DNA of 64,000 nt from Virgibacillus_O xinjiangensis (lineage in GTDB: Bacteria; Bacillota; Bacilli; Bacillales; Amphibacillaceae), in NCBI RefSeq assembly GCF_042643145.1, contig NZ_JBHRSA010000043.1:1-64000 (forward strand), written 5' to 3'. Below are positions 25,441 through 34,538 of this stretch, one piece after another. The notes below the pieces were generated by a model. It was not told the origin of the DNA, did no database searches, and was given only the letters and a program-made list of their open reading frames with translations. Position 1 is the stretch's first letter; each line of letters opens with the position of its first letter. The position numbers were made by a program, and so were the translations under genes.

Positions 25441-25950
25441 TTAATTCTTTTCATCTTCTATTTCTTTTGTTCCATCATGAACCAATTCTCCATCGCACCA
25501 ATAATACCTTTCCAAATACTTCGTGTCATCATCTTCCATGGTATAGCCAACAACAATATAGCTTTCTTTTTTCTTCATCTCGTCAATAAACTCTATCGTA
25601 AACGTTTCATTCCCTACTTTTTCTTCAATCGCATCATACACAGCATTTTCTAATTTATTTTCATTATAGTTTATAAACAACATCGCTATTAAAACAATAA
25701 GACAGAATATCATTCCGATCCAATCGCTCACCCCTGTTTTGATCTCCTTTTTCTTGTTATACCATGCTATTTGTATGATCGAGAGTAGCACTATAAGTGT
25801 TAATACAGGTAGAAATAAGTCGGTTAGGGAAATCCGAAAGGCGGTAGATAGATATAGAACCACGGGCCAGAATAAAATCAAAAGAACAAACTTCTCGACC
25901 CTATACTTTTTATTGTTGAATAGGAATTCAATTACTTTTTCTTTTATCAA
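25441..25950 (-). CDS. hypothetical membrane protein
   Basis: 169 residues. Three or four hydrophobic segments occupy residues 20-110; a soluble acidic C-terminus carries YIVVGYTMEDDDTKYLERYY. AT-rich codons unlike the flanking genes. First (most downstream) of seven minus-strand small membrane genes in a row; no family recognised. Confidence 0.7.
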   Translation of the reverse strand: MIKEKVIEFLFNNKKYRVEKFVLLILFWPVVLYLSTAFRISLTDLFLPVLTLIVLLSIIQIAWYNKKKEIKTGVSDWIGMIFCLIVLIAMLFINYNENKLENAVYDAIEEKVGNETFTIEFIDEMKKKESYIVVGYTMEDDDTKYLERYYWCDGELVHDGTKEIEDEKN

Positions 25951-26009
25951 AAACCCACTCCTTCATAATTACTGCTGCACAAAAGCGCTGGACTGATCGC
26001 CACCGATTG

Positions 26010-26276
26010 TTAACTCTGATCTTCGTAAACTGGCATATATTTGGTGAAATAAGCACCTAACATCAGCAAAGCAACAGATATGAACCAATTCAGTAAGCCC
26101 GTAAACTTAAACCAATAAGCAAAAAGGTTCGTTATACTGATAAGATAAAAACAAATTGGGGTTAAAGCACTTTTCACCCCCGTTACACCAGCTTTTTTTC
26201 TTTTTGTAATGACAAAGGATATAGAGAATATAAGGGTGATCAGTAATATTACTGATAAAATTACAGGGATGCCCAT
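26010..26276 (-). CDS. hypothetical small membrane protein
   Basis: 88 residues with three hydrophobic segments; a basic loop TKRKKAGVTG lies between the first and second. Part of the AT-rich minus-strand array. AAAGGGGAAC lies just upstream of ATG. Unrecognised. Confidence 0.65.
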   Translation of the reverse strand: MGIPVILSVILLITLIFSISFVITKRKKAGVTGVKSALTPICFYLISITNLFAYWFKFTGLLNWFISVALLMLGAYFTKYMPVYEDQS

Positions 26277-26313
26277 TCTTTGTTCCCCTTTCTAATGAAG
26301 CTTGTAAAACTTA

Positions 26314-26556
26314 CTAAAACAGTGCAATTCCAGCGAAGATAAATAGGACAATTAATATAAGTTTTATATAACCACTATACTTGGGCGTTCCGTGGCTTTT
26401 TTCTAAAAAACTTATATAGTTTACAAGTAAAAGTAATCCAACCATCAACAAAATAAACTCTACCTTATCACCCTGGAAAATTATAGACCTTAAAGCAATA
26501 AACCCTATTAGAAAGTATCCTAAATATCCCAAAGTAAATTGGATCCTATGTTTCAT
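26314..26556 (-). CDS. hypothetical small membrane protein
   Basis: 80 residues, three hydrophobic segments (FTLGYLGYFLIGFIAL, FILLMVGLLLLVNYI, LILIVLFIFAGIALF). Preceded by AGGAGGAGA. Only 37 bases separate it from the next gene downstream. Unrecognised. Confidence 0.65.
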   Translation of the reverse strand: MKHRIQFTLGYLGYFLIGFIALRSIIFQGDKVEFILLMVGLLLLVNYISFLEKSHGTPKYSGYIKLILIVLFIFAGIALF

Positions 26557-26732
26557 CTCTTTTCTCCTCCTAATTATATTGCTGCGCTTGCTAAAATGAA
26601 GAGGGAGCTCGCTTGATCAGGCAGGCTGATAAAAGAATTGCCCTCGTTTAGTTGAGGAAGCAAGAATTCACATTCCTGGTCCAATAATTTATTTACTTAT
26701 ATCATTAATACAATCTATGTCCTACAGTTCTC

Positions 26733-26891
26733 TCATCTCTTTTCAACAAATAACAAAATTAGTGTTGCCAACGGACCTAATATAAGGGAAAGCAAAAACC
26801 AGTTTAGCCCCGTTCTATTTTTCCCTTGTGCAAGTGCTGCATTGATCAATGCCAGTGTCCCCCAACCAACAACATATTGGTCATCCATCAT
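26733..26891 (-). CDS. small two-segment membrane protein
   Basis: 52 residues from the ATG after GGGGGGAC. A Gly/Ala-rich helix (VVGWGTLALINAALAQGKNR) and a second helix (FLLSLILGPLATLILLFV) resemble small SPW/antimicrobial-resistance-like membrane proteins seen in cassettes, but no family is certain. Confidence 0.6.
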   Translation of the reverse strand: MMDDQYVVGWGTLALINAALAQGKNRTGLNWFLLSLILGPLATLILLFVEKR

Positions 26892-26900
26892 CTGTCCCCC

Positions 26901-26926
26901 CATTTTATTTAACAATAGCCCCCATC
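26901..26926 (-). repeat. intergenic motif of the small-gene array (copy a)
   Basis: Minus-strand TGATGGGGGCTATTGTTAAA. Related copies occur at 27318-27343 and 28069-28095. Sits between consecutive small membrane genes. Confidence 0.4.
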
Positions 26927-26937
26927 AGCGAACATGC

Positions 26938-27249
26938 TTACCAATTAAAAACGAACATTAACATGATGGAAACAAGAAAAACAACAAAGAAGAATGGAAG
27001 ATAATATGATTTTTCTTGTTGAGTTTTATGTTTCCTTTCATAATCCTTCCAACCAATAAATAGACCTAAAAACATTCCTATAATACCGAAGCGCAAGATT
27101 GACACGATGTATTCCATTACAGGTTTATATGTCGTTTGATAAAATCCATTTCCTACCTGTGTAACATTTTTATAATCCACGAACAAAATAGATATAGCCA
27201 ACCCGAACAATAATCCATATATACTTGATTTTCTTAATCTACTTTCCAT
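26938..27249 (-). CDS. hypothetical small membrane protein
   Basis: 103 residues. Helices at about 9-25, 48-66 and 84-101 (YLPFFFVVFLVSIMLMFVF); a charged loop GWKDYERKHKTQQEK faces the cytosol by the positive-inside rule. Preceded by GAAAGGTG. Unrecognised member of the array. Confidence 0.65.
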   Translation of the reverse strand: MESRLRKSSIYGLLFGLAISILFVDYKNVTQVGNGFYQTTYKPVMEYIVSILRFGIIGMFLGLFIGWKDYERKHKTQQEKSYYLPFFFVVFLVSIMLMFVFNW

Positions 27250-27317
27250 TAAAAACTATTCACCTTTCATCCGAAGATTTATTGTATAATTCTGTCCCTA
27301 TAACACAAGAAGCGACT

Positions 27318-27343
27318 GCCTTGTTCCACAATCGCCCCCATTA
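27318..27343 (-). repeat. intergenic motif of the small-gene array (copy b)
   Basis: Minus-strand TAATGGGGGCGATTGTGGAA, related to copies a and c. Confidence 0.4.
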
Positions 27344-27357
27344 AAGCAATATAATAG

Positions 27358-27555
27358 TTATCTCTTTTTCCTTTTATCAAGCTTCACCCAACCATAAAAG
27401 GTAAGTGGAATGATGGTTAAAAGAAGAGAAGGTATCCCATGGTATCCTATTGGTAAAAGGAGAAATAATAACACCGATAGTAGGATGAGAGGAACCATCC
27501 AAATAAACCATAATCTTACATATTTATTTTTAAAGCTGAACTCAAATTCTTCCAT
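27358..27555 (-). CDS. hypothetical small membrane protein
   Basis: 65 residues, two helices (LWFIWMVPLILLSVLLFLLL and SLLLTIIPLTFYGWV), basic tail KLDKRKKR. A GGTGGGGGATG site precedes ATG. Unrecognised. Confidence 0.6.
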   Translation of the reverse strand: MEEFEFSFKNKYVRLWFIWMVPLILLSVLLFLLLPIGYHGIPSLLLTIIPLTFYGWVKLDKRKKR

Positions 27556-27693
27556 TTTTCATCCCCCACCTTACATACGAACGCAACCAGGAAAACGTTT
27601 CATACAATTAAAAAGTACATGTCCTCTTTGACCAACGCATCTGTTAGTTATTCATAAAGACCTACACAATAATTGCAAAGAGCCACAAAGTAA

Positions 27694-27978
27694 TTATTTC
27701 TTATTTTTAAGTTCTAGTAGTATAGGTGCTATATTTAGCAAGATAGATATAATTGTCAACAACCATAATGCCCTTTGCATACCGGGTACTACATCCGATA
27801 AAGCCGCCCAATCTTCCACGTTTACCCATCGGGATACAAGGCTGTATTCCGCACAAAGTGTTAATGCTGTAAATGATAATCCCATCGCCATGGCAAGCTT
27901 ATAATCCTTTCCTGCTGTAAACATATAAAGATTTATAAAAGTTGCTACTATAGCAATCAGGCCTAATATTACCCACAT
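27694..27978 (-). CDS. hypothetical small membrane protein
   Basis: 94 residues with three hydrophobic segments. The middle EYSLVSRWVNVEDWAALSDV is amphipathic. Preceded by GGAGGTATAG. The most upstream member of the array; its promoter should lie in the roughly 310-base gap to 28288, which otherwise holds motif copy c and a terminator. Confidence 0.65.
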   Translation of the reverse strand: MWVILGLIAIVATFINLYMFTAGKDYKLAMAMGLSFTALTLCAEYSLVSRWVNVEDWAALSDVVPGMQRALWLLTIISILLNIAPILLELKNKK

Positions 27979-28068
27979 AACTATACCTCCAATATTTTAT
28001 TTATGTAGTGATCCTAATGTGTCTCGGCTCCGTTATTAGCATTATTTTTAGCAGTGGTGAATACGTCT

Positions 28069-28095
28069 CATCTTATTTAACAATAAGCGCTCATT
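28069..28095 (-). repeat. intergenic motif of the small-gene array (copy c)
   Basis: Minus-strand TAATGAGCGCTTATTGTTAA, related to copies a and b, upstream of the first array gene. Confidence 0.4.
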
Positions 28096-28242
28096 ATTTG
28101 TGATGATTTTTAAGGAACAAGAACCTTGAGTATGAATTTTAACATAAAATTCAAACATGCAGTGGGCTACTTTTTTGAGGGGTGGTGAGAAGGAAACCCA
28201 TCATGCTCCGGGACCAGGCTGCTTTTTTTACGACACAATAGG

Positions 28243-28284
28243 TACAAAAAAACAGACAGAGGGAGCTCCTGCTGTCTGTTTTTC
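28243..28284. terminator. terminator of the MBL-fold gene
   Basis: AAAAACAGACAG / CTGTCTGTTTTT hairpin, symmetrical A and T runs. Confidence 0.85.
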
Positions 28285-28288
28285 AAAT

Positions 28289-29047
28289 TTAGAAAGTATA
28301 TGAAGCTCCATCTTCCGGTATGAATACCTGGGAAGAAATCTCTTTCTCCTGGAGATAGCTGCTTAATTCCTGTCTGGATAAGATCCAATGATTGACAGCT
28401 TCCATATGGCTGGCAATGATGGTTGCTTCAGGTGCTGCCTTAGCCACTTGATGAACATCTTCTTTGCCCATGACGAGGGAACCGCCCTCCAAGAACTGGT
28501 TGTCCCCGGCATTCACGACAATGATCTCTGGCTGGTGTTCCTCGATCATTTCCTGAACACCTTCATACCAGACGGTGTCTCCTGCTACATATAATGTTTT
28601 CTCTGATGGATGGCTGAATACGACGCCACACACCAGACCGGCCAGTTTCAAGATTTCGCCTCTTCCATGCTCACCTTTTGTCTTGCTTAACGTAATACCT
28701 CCAAATTCGGTGTTCTCTTCTAGAACCATTACCTGTTGAAAACCGGCCTTTCTCACTTCTTCCGCATCTTCCTCGTTCTGTACAAACAATGGGATCTCTT
28801 TCGGCAGTACTTCTTTGGCCGTGTCGTCAAAGTGATCCAGATGCAGATGGGTTACAATGACAGCATCTATCCCCGACAGGATATCGTCCAATGATGCCGG
28901 CAGGCTTACTAGAGGATTATATTGGTCCTGGCGTACGGAATTCGGGAAGGGCGGGTAAGTGCCCTTGTCCGCTAAAAATGGGTCGATCAAGAACTTCTTT
29001 CCTGGATATTCCACGACCAGGGTGGCATTTCGGATTTGTTGTATCTT
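28289..29047 (-). CDS. MBL-fold metallo-hydrolase (UlaG-like)
   Basis: 252 residues. Zinc motif HxHxDH in VIVTHLHLDHFDD (about 67-79); further MBL residues in LYVAGDTVWYEGV and IIASHMEAVNHW. N-terminus KIQQIRNATLVVEYPGKKFLIDPFL is the UlaG/YycJ-like beta-sandwich. GAAAGGAG fixes ATG at 29047; the open frame continues 33 bases further. Substrate unknown. Divergent from an Lrp regulator that could control it. Confidence 0.85.
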   Translation of the reverse strand, partial: KIQQIRNATLVVEYPGKKFLIDPFLADKGTYPPFPNSVRQDQYNPLVSLPASLDDILSGIDAVIVTHLHLDHFDDTAKEVLPKEIPLFVQNEEDAEEVRKAGFQQVMVLEENTEFGGITLSKTKGEHGRGEILKLAGLVCGVVFSHPSEKTLYVAGDTVWYEGVQEMIEEHQPEIIVVNAGDNQFLEGGSLVMGKEDVHQVAKAAPEATIIASHMEAVNHWILSRQELSSYLQEKEISSQVFIPEDGASYTF

Positions 29048-29167
29048 CATGCATATTGACTCCTTTTCTTTCGTTTGCATTTATTCTATATTATGATAAG
29101 TTGAGAATACATGGATGAAATCAAGTCTTTTCGCCGTTACACTTGAATAATGAAAGGATGGGGCTGC

Positions 29168-29581
29168 ATGCTGGATCATACGGATATACGAATCTTGGAG
29201 GAGCTTTCCAAGAACAGTCGCATAAAGATGAAAGAACTGGGGAGAAAAGTCCATTTGACGGGTCAGGCCGCCTCTGACAGAGTGGCCAAATTAGAGGAAA
29301 GTGGTGTCATCGAAGGGTACACCATCAATGTCAATAAGGACAAGCTCGGCTATATGGTCCATGCGTTCATCACGATCATCACCCAGACCCTGAATCATCA
29401 GCCATACCTATCCTTTATAAAAACAAGGCAAACCTACGTCCTCAACCACTATAAAATAAGTGGAGACGGATGCTATATGCTTGAATGCAAATTTCCGGAT
29501 AATGCATCACTCAACAGCTTTCTAGAGGAATTGAATGGGTATGCAAACTATAAACTTTCCATGGTGGTCAACAAACAGTAG
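29168..29581 (+). CDS. Lrp/AsnC-family regulator
   Basis: 137 residues. HTH with DIRILEELSKNSRIKMKELG and QAASDRVAKLEESGVIEGYT, then a RAM ligand domain. AAAGGATGGGG precedes the ATG at 29168; an earlier in-frame ATG at 29150 lacks a site. Probably regulates the divergent MBL gene or amino-acid metabolism. Confidence 0.88.
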   Translation: MLDHTDIRILEELSKNSRIKMKELGRKVHLTGQAASDRVAKLEESGVIEGYTINVNKDKLGYMVHAFITIITQTLNHQPYLSFIKTRQTYVLNHYKISGDGCYMLECKFPDNASLNSFLEELNGYANYKLSMVVNKQ

Positions 29582-29705
29582 AGCAGCAGAGGACACGATG
29601 CAGAAATCTGACGGGTCGATCACAGGAATTCCTCTAAGAAGGAGCTTTCTATGATGATTTATGTTAGAGTTAGGAAGATTATTTTAAAGTGAGCAGGTGA
29701 ACAAT

Positions 29706-30086
29706 ATGATCGAAATAAAAACATCGGCCGTCAGTGACGGGGAATTCAATAGAGGGGTATTCGCAGTGGATGATATCCCTAAAGGAACACTTTTCCATGA
29801 AGCACCTGTCATTGCATATCCGAATGACCAGCATCCACACATCGAGAAGACTTTGCTAGGTGACTATGCTTTTGAATATGGAATCAATCACTCTGCCATC
29901 CTCCTTGGCTATGGCATGCTGTTCAACCATTCGTATGAACCGAACGCCAGATATGAAATCAATTTTGATAACCACACATTCGAATTCTATGCTTATACAG
30001 ATATAAAAGCAGGGGATGAAATCTTGATCAACTATAATGGCGAGGTGGACGACAACGATCCATTGTGGTTCAACGAAGAAGATTAA
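29706..30086 (+). CDS. small SET-domain protein
   Basis: 126 residues forming a minimal SET domain: FNRGVFAVDDIPKGTLFHE, GYGMLFNHSYEPNA (NHS motif for AdoMet) and AGDEILINYNGE. Bacterial SET proteins of this size are putative protein-lysine methyltransferases of unknown target. AGGTG 6 nt before ATG; an alternative GTG lies at 29697. Immediately followed by the long 20-nt repeat array. Confidence 0.85.
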   Translation: MIEIKTSAVSDGEFNRGVFAVDDIPKGTLFHEAPVIAYPNDQHPHIEKTLLGDYAFEYGINHSAILLGYGMLFNHSYEPNARYEINFDNHTFEFYAYTDIKAGDEILINYNGEVDDNDPLWFNEED

Positions 30087-30100
30087 GGATGGAGCGGGTA

Positions 30101-30850
30101 GTTATCAGCGAGTGCGCGAGGATATCGGCAGGACATGCGTGAAATCCGCCGAAGCGTCGCGATATCGGCAGCACACGCGTGAAATCGGCCGAAGCGGCGG
30201 GATATCGGCAGGACATGTGGGGAATCGGCCGAAGCGCGAGGATATCGGCAGCACACGCAGGAAATCGGCCGGAGCGCGAGGATATCAGCAGCACACGCAG
30301 GAAATCGGCTGGAGCGCGAGGATATCAGCAGCACACGCTTGAAATCGGCCGGAGCGGCGGGATATCGGCAGCACGTGCTGGAAATCGGCGGGAGCGCGAG
30401 GATATCGGCAGCACATGCTGGAAATCGACCGGAGCGCGTGGATATCCGCAGGACATGCGTGAAATCGGCCGTAGCGGCGAGAAATCGGCAGCACACGCGT
30501 GAAATCCGCCGAAGCGCGAGTAAATCGGCAGCACGTGCTGGAAATCGGCGGGAGCGCGAGGATATCGGCAGCACATGCAGGAAATCCGCCGGAGTGCGAG
30601 TAAATCGGCAGCACGCGCAGGAAATCCGCCGGAGCGTCGCGATATCCGCAGGACACGCAGGAAATCGGCCGTAGCGGCGAGAAATCGGCAGCACACGCGT
30701 GAAATCCGCCGGAGCGTCGCGATATCGGCAGCACACGCAGGAGATCCGCCGAAGCGGCGGGATATCGGCAGCACGCGCGGGAAATCGGCCGGAGCGCGTA
30801 GATATCAGCAGCACACGCAGGAAATCGGCCGAAGCGCACAGATATCGTCC
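30101..30850. repeat. thirty-seven-unit 20-nt tandem array (A/B alternating)
   Basis: 37.5 consecutive units of exactly 20 nt. A-type units (GAAATCGGCCGGAGCGCGAG) alternate with B-type units (GATATCGGCAGCACACGCAG), so the full period is 40 nt. There is no insertion or deletion over 740 bases although nearly every unit carries substitutions. Variation is concentrated in the last four or five bases of each unit and draws on a few recurrent endings. Long open frames cross it in several frames on both strands, with no ribosome site; judged noncoding. It fills the gap between the SET gene and the YkvI terminator. Confidence 0.95.
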
Positions 30851-30855
30851 AAAAT

Positions 30856-30910
30856 AAAAAAAGGCAAGGAGTGATAGGGGGTTACCCTGTCACTTCTTGC
30901 CTTTTTTTGT
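30856..30910. terminator. terminator overlapping the ykvI-like stop
   Basis: AAAAAAAGGCAAG ... CTTGCCTTTTTTT stem, strong in both directions; the stem includes the last codons of the YkvI-like gene. Confidence 0.85.
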
Positions 30911-31955
30911 CCATCTTTTTCATGCGGATCGGTGTTATGGCTAAGACGGCGATGAGCGTCAGGCCAAGGTAGCCGATGAGCGGATAGAAATATGCGACGA
31001 GTTCCGTGAAACCAAGGAAACTTACGATGAAACCGGCGATCATGGTACCGGTATAAAAGTATTTGAAGTTCTTGGTCTCCACTTCAGAAAATCGAGCAGC
31101 AAAGGAGTAGAACATACTTAGTGCTGTGTTGAATATCATTGCAAATATGACGAGAGACATGATGGTTCCTAGTACTGGCGAGATGCTGTCGACAATTGCT
31201 AGCATCGGCATGTCCGTGCCGCTGATTTGCCCTACTTTGGAGAAGATGGCCAGATTGCTCAAGATAATGAGGATTCCGATGCCGAGTCCTCCGGCCAGGC
31301 CGCCCATTGCCGCTGTTTTCCGGTTCGGTTCGGCGCCTCCCATTACCAGTGCCATGGATGCACCTACTGCAATATTGAAGGAGACATAATTGATCGCTGA
31401 GATGAACCAGTTCGGCAATGTGGTCGGCTGTGCTTTTGCAATGCTGTCCAATTCAGCCAAGGATCCCTCGGCTGTAAGGAAACTGTAGATGGAAATGATC
31501 AATACGAAAATGATGAGAAACGGCGTGATCCCGCCGATGATATTCACTACTCGTTCCACATTCAGCATTCCTGCCAAAAGGACAAGCACAGTGATCAACA
31601 GAGTACCTGCCACTACAGGCAAGTCGAATTGCTGGTTAAGGTTCGAACCAGCGCCTGCAATCATGACCACTCCTACCCCGAACAATGTGAATATAAGAAT
31701 ATAGTCAATAACCATACCTAATGGTTTCCCGCTGATTTTGTAAATGACTTCCTTATGGGAATTGGTCTGCGATCTGCTTCCAATCCATACGAGCGCCATT
31801 CCCGCATAGGCGAATAAAGCGGTTGCAAGAATCGCTCCTGCAATGCCCATGATCCCGAAGCTGGTGAAATATTGTAGCACTTCCTGTCCGGAAGCGAAGC
31901 CAGCTCCAACGATGACTCCAACGAATGCGCTGCCCATAATTAATGCGTTCTTCAT
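30882..31955 (-). CDS. YkvI-family membrane transporter
   Basis: A 357-residue, about ten-segment protein. The N-terminus (FVGVIVGAGFASGQEVLQYF) carries the broken-helix GAGFASGQE motif of YkvI proteins in the APC/LeuT-fold group. AGTYL-like VMGGAEPNR and a basic tail follow. Substrate not known. Preceded by AGGAGGTAC. Monocistronic. Confidence 0.8.
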   Translation of the reverse strand: MKNALIMGSAFVGVIVGAGFASGQEVLQYFTSFGIMGIAGAILATALFAYAGMALVWIGSRSQTNSHKEVIYKISGKPLGMVIDYILIFTLFGVGVVMIAGAGSNLNQQFDLPVVAGTLLITVLVLLAGMLNVERVVNIIGGITPFLIIFVLIISIYSFLTAEGSLAELDSIAKAQPTTLPNWFISAINYVSFNIAVGASMALVMGGAEPNRKTAAMGGLAGGLGIGILIILSNLAIFSKVGQISGTDMPMLAIVDSISPVLGTIMSLVIFAMIFNTALSMFYSFAARFSEVETKNFKYFYTGTMIAGFIVSFLGFTELVAYFYPLIGYLGLTLIAVLAITPIRMKKMDKKRQEVTG

Positions 31956-32175
31956 CTATGAGTACCTCCTGTTCTAATTTTATATTCTACTATAATTGTC
32001 GAATAGTGTATATATTTAATATTCGGTAATAGTCGTGAGGTTTGTGGGGGGATAGTGAGTCTAATTGTATGTTTTGCTGGTGGCAGCAATAATATTCCTA
32101 TTTTTACCAAGATACCCTTGTAATACGAGGTAATCCTTTCTACAATAGAATCAACTCCAGAAAGGAGGAAATGAA

Positions 32176-32508
32176 GTGGATAAAGAATTGATGAAGGGAA
32201 GTATCGATGTATTGCTGCTTTCTCTGATTGCCAAAGAGGATTTGTATGGCTATGAGATGACAAAGAAGCTCAGAGAACTAAGTGATGAAACTTATGATAT
32301 GAGCGAAGGGACATTATACCCGGCGCTGAAACGGATGGAACGTAAAGGATGGATTGAAGCCTATTGGAGCCGGCCGATGGGTGGTAGGCGAAAATACTAT
32401 ACGTTGACAGATAAGGGGAAGAAGGAGCTCCACAGGAAACGGAAGGTATGGGCTACGCTCAATGATCTGATCAACAAAACTTTTGAAGGTAAGCCCCATG
32501 AATCATGA
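32176..32508 (+). CDS. PadR-family transcriptional regulator
   Basis: 110 residues: winged helix with ELMKGSIDVLLLSLIAKEDL, YGYEMTKKL, YDMSEGTLYPALKRMERKG and GRRKYYTLTDKGKKEL, all classic PadR. GTG start, with AAAGGAGG upstream. Overlaps the next gene by 11 bases. PadR plus a HAAS-type membrane protein is a common Bacillus module, with the regulator repressing its own operon. Confidence 0.92.
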   Translation: MDKELMKGSIDVLLLSLIAKEDLYGYEMTKKLRELSDETYDMSEGTLYPALKRMERKGWIEAYWSRPMGGRRKYYTLTDKGKKELHRKRKVWATLNDLINKTFEGKPHES

Positions 32509-33382
32509 GTTGGAAGAGTATGTGGACAGGATTGTGAAGCAAACGGACTGCAGTAAATCGGAGCAGGAAGAATTATATGAAGAGATGGTGATGCACGTCT
32601 GCATGATCCGTGACGAGCAGCTGAGCCACGGCAAGTCAATGGAGGAAGCGACCCAATATGCCATGGAGGCTTTCGGCAGCGAGGCGTTCATAGGAGACCA
32701 ATTGCAGCAGGCCATATTCCCATTCCGAAAAGAATTGCTGCTTTCTCTGGCCTTGTTGGGCTTCCTGTTTACGATTGGGCAGTATCTGACTTTTTTAATC
32801 CAGGAGAAGATAGCGCTCACACATATGCTGAGTGGAATGGTCGGCCATTCCCTTGTCCTGTTCTTTGCTCTTAACCGTTCCTTCAGCATCAGTCGGAAGA
32901 TTTGGCTGAGTTTGGCTCTTCTCATGAATTTACTGCTGCTCCTTGGGAATTATGCCATCACACCTGTGATCGCAGGGAATCATATCTTCTGGATGCTGTG
33001 TCTTGTGTCGATGATTCTCCTCAATCTTTATTTGCTTTATCGGACGGCATTGACCTATCAAACGGATAGCCGGAACAAGACTTCGAGACGCATTATACAT
33101 ACGGTCAATATCACACTTGGTCTGATGACCGGGCTTCCAAGTTTGTATATGTATTTGCTGATGATGGGGTTTGGTGCCCCGAGTGCTGTTTTATTGCAAT
33201 TTTTTGTCCCACTTGCCGTGTGGCTGCTTGTTTATGCTGCCCAAGTGTTTTTCGTCCGTCGCTATCCCAAATCGGCTTTGGGAGGCTTGGTACTATCCGT
33301 CTGTTTGCTTGCGGTCATTTGGATGCCATGGTTGGCCATCTATTTGCCATTCGACTACAGCATTCCATGGCTCCATCAATAA
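32498..33382 (+). CDS. membrane protein with N-terminal permease-prefix (HAAS) domain
   Basis: 294 residues. Residues 1-75 form a helical HAAS/permease-prefix domain (LEEYVDRIVKQTDCSKSEQEELYEEM, typically paired with PadR). Six to eight membrane helices follow. ATG overlaps the end of padR. Role unknown, probably envelope-stress related. Followed by a secreted propeller-like protein in the same operon. Confidence 0.75.
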   Translation: MNHELEEYVDRIVKQTDCSKSEQEELYEEMVMHVCMIRDEQLSHGKSMEEATQYAMEAFGSEAFIGDQLQQAIFPFRKELLLSLALLGFLFTIGQYLTFLIQEKIALTHMLSGMVGHSLVLFFALNRSFSISRKIWLSLALLMNLLLLLGNYAITPVIAGNHIFWMLCLVSMILLNLYLLYRTALTYQTDSRNKTSRRIIHTVNITLGLMTGLPSLYMYLLMMGFGAPSAVLLQFFVPLAVWLLVYAAQVFFVRRYPKSALGGLVLSVCLLAVIWMPWLAIYLPFDYSIPWLHQ

Positions 33383-33395
33383 AAGGAGGGGTACG

Positions 33396-34469
33396 ATGAG
33401 TAAAAAAGGGTTAGCTATTCTATTCGTTATCATCATCTTACTAACCGGGGGACTGATCACAGCAGGTGAAATGATTACATCCAAAGAGGAGGCCAAGCCG
33501 GCATTTACCGGAGAATTCAGCATCGGTGAAAATAACCGCCTGGTCTATGTGATGGAGGAAGGGGATGCACAGCATCTTTATGTACAATCCGAAAATGGGG
33601 AGTCCCAGCATGTATATGAATCGGAAGGAAATCTGGAGATTCGCAGTCCTTTGTTTACCGGTGAGAATACAATAGCATTCATATCGACCACAGGTGCCCC
33701 GGAAGGTTCGCCGGGTGAGCAGGAATTCCAATTAGTGCATAGTGACGTCATCAGTGTCCAAATAGAGAGCGGGGAGGAAAAGACCTTGCTGGAAGCCAGG
33801 GGGTTGATGACAGGTCTCGTGTATGACGATGCCAATAGCCGAATCATTGCCAATGGCGTGCATATAAGTACGGACAAAGAACCGGAAGAAGGATTCATCC
33901 CTTATGCGTCAGGCCTCTATACCTTAAGCATGGAGGGGGAATTTGAAGAAATAAGGACGATTGATACCTATTCCCCAGGTTCCTTGCAAATCACAGAGGA
34001 TGGAAAGAAACTGTTGATGATCCTGCCTGACGACTTTGAAGATGCAACACCGGAATCAATGTTCGAGGCTACGGAGAGGATCTTTGAGATGGAGATTGAA
34101 AAGCCGTCAGAAATGGAAGTCGTTTCAAAGGAAGGCAGCGATATTCCTATCAGTGAATTCGTTTTATTCAAGAATGGAACCACCCTCCTGTATCAAACCA
34201 TTATGAACTGGGGGGATGGAGGCAACTATTTGTATGACCATGTATGGTTCGACCGGTCGAAGCAAGAAGAGGGAGAAAGGCTTCATATCAATGAGCCTGT
34301 CCTGCACTCCATGCTGAATGACGAAGAAACATGGCTGTATTATGTAAGAAGCAGCAGGAAGAGTAACCAGGATGAACAGTATGACCTCTATCGCTTTGAT
34401 TTGAAAGGTGATCGGAAGGAAGAGCAAGTGAATCTGGGGCAGCAAGGATCTCCCAGTGAGGATTCATGA
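33396..34469 (+). CDS. membrane-anchored extracellular protein, propeller-like
   Basis: 357 residues. One N-terminal helix (KGLAILFVIIILLTGGLITAG), then a beta-rich extracellular part. Phrases such as NRLVYVMEEGDAQHLYVQSE and SRIIANGVHISTD resemble TolB-like beta-propellers. Strong AAAAGGAGGGG site at 33381-33391. Third gene of the PadR operon; no enzyme motif. Confidence 0.7.
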   Translation: MSKKGLAILFVIIILLTGGLITAGEMITSKEEAKPAFTGEFSIGENNRLVYVMEEGDAQHLYVQSENGESQHVYESEGNLEIRSPLFTGENTIAFISTTGAPEGSPGEQEFQLVHSDVISVQIESGEEKTLLEARGLMTGLVYDDANSRIIANGVHISTDKEPEEGFIPYASGLYTLSMEGEFEEIRTIDTYSPGSLQITEDGKKLLMILPDDFEDATPESMFEATERIFEMEIEKPSEMEVVSKEGSDIPISEFVLFKNGTTLLYQTIMNWGDGGNYLYDHVWFDRSKQEEGERLHINEPVLHSMLNDEETWLYYVRSSRKSNQDEQYDLYRFDLKGDRKEEQVNLGQQGSPSEDS

Positions 34470-34538
34470 TCGAGATGCAGTTGGATGGGATGCAGGTTCA
34501 TCTCTGTTTCAAACGTTTAGTAGGTGGGGCGGATAGTA

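Noticed and set aside
30083..30839. Long repetitive ORFs (up to about 243 codons) across the 20-nt array on both strands
   Set aside because: They arise because the repeat lacks stops in several frames. No ribosome site, and the same peptide recurs in shifted frames, which a real protein would not need.
30101..30850. CRISPR array
   Set aside because: Units are contiguous with no unique spacers, and no cas gene is present.
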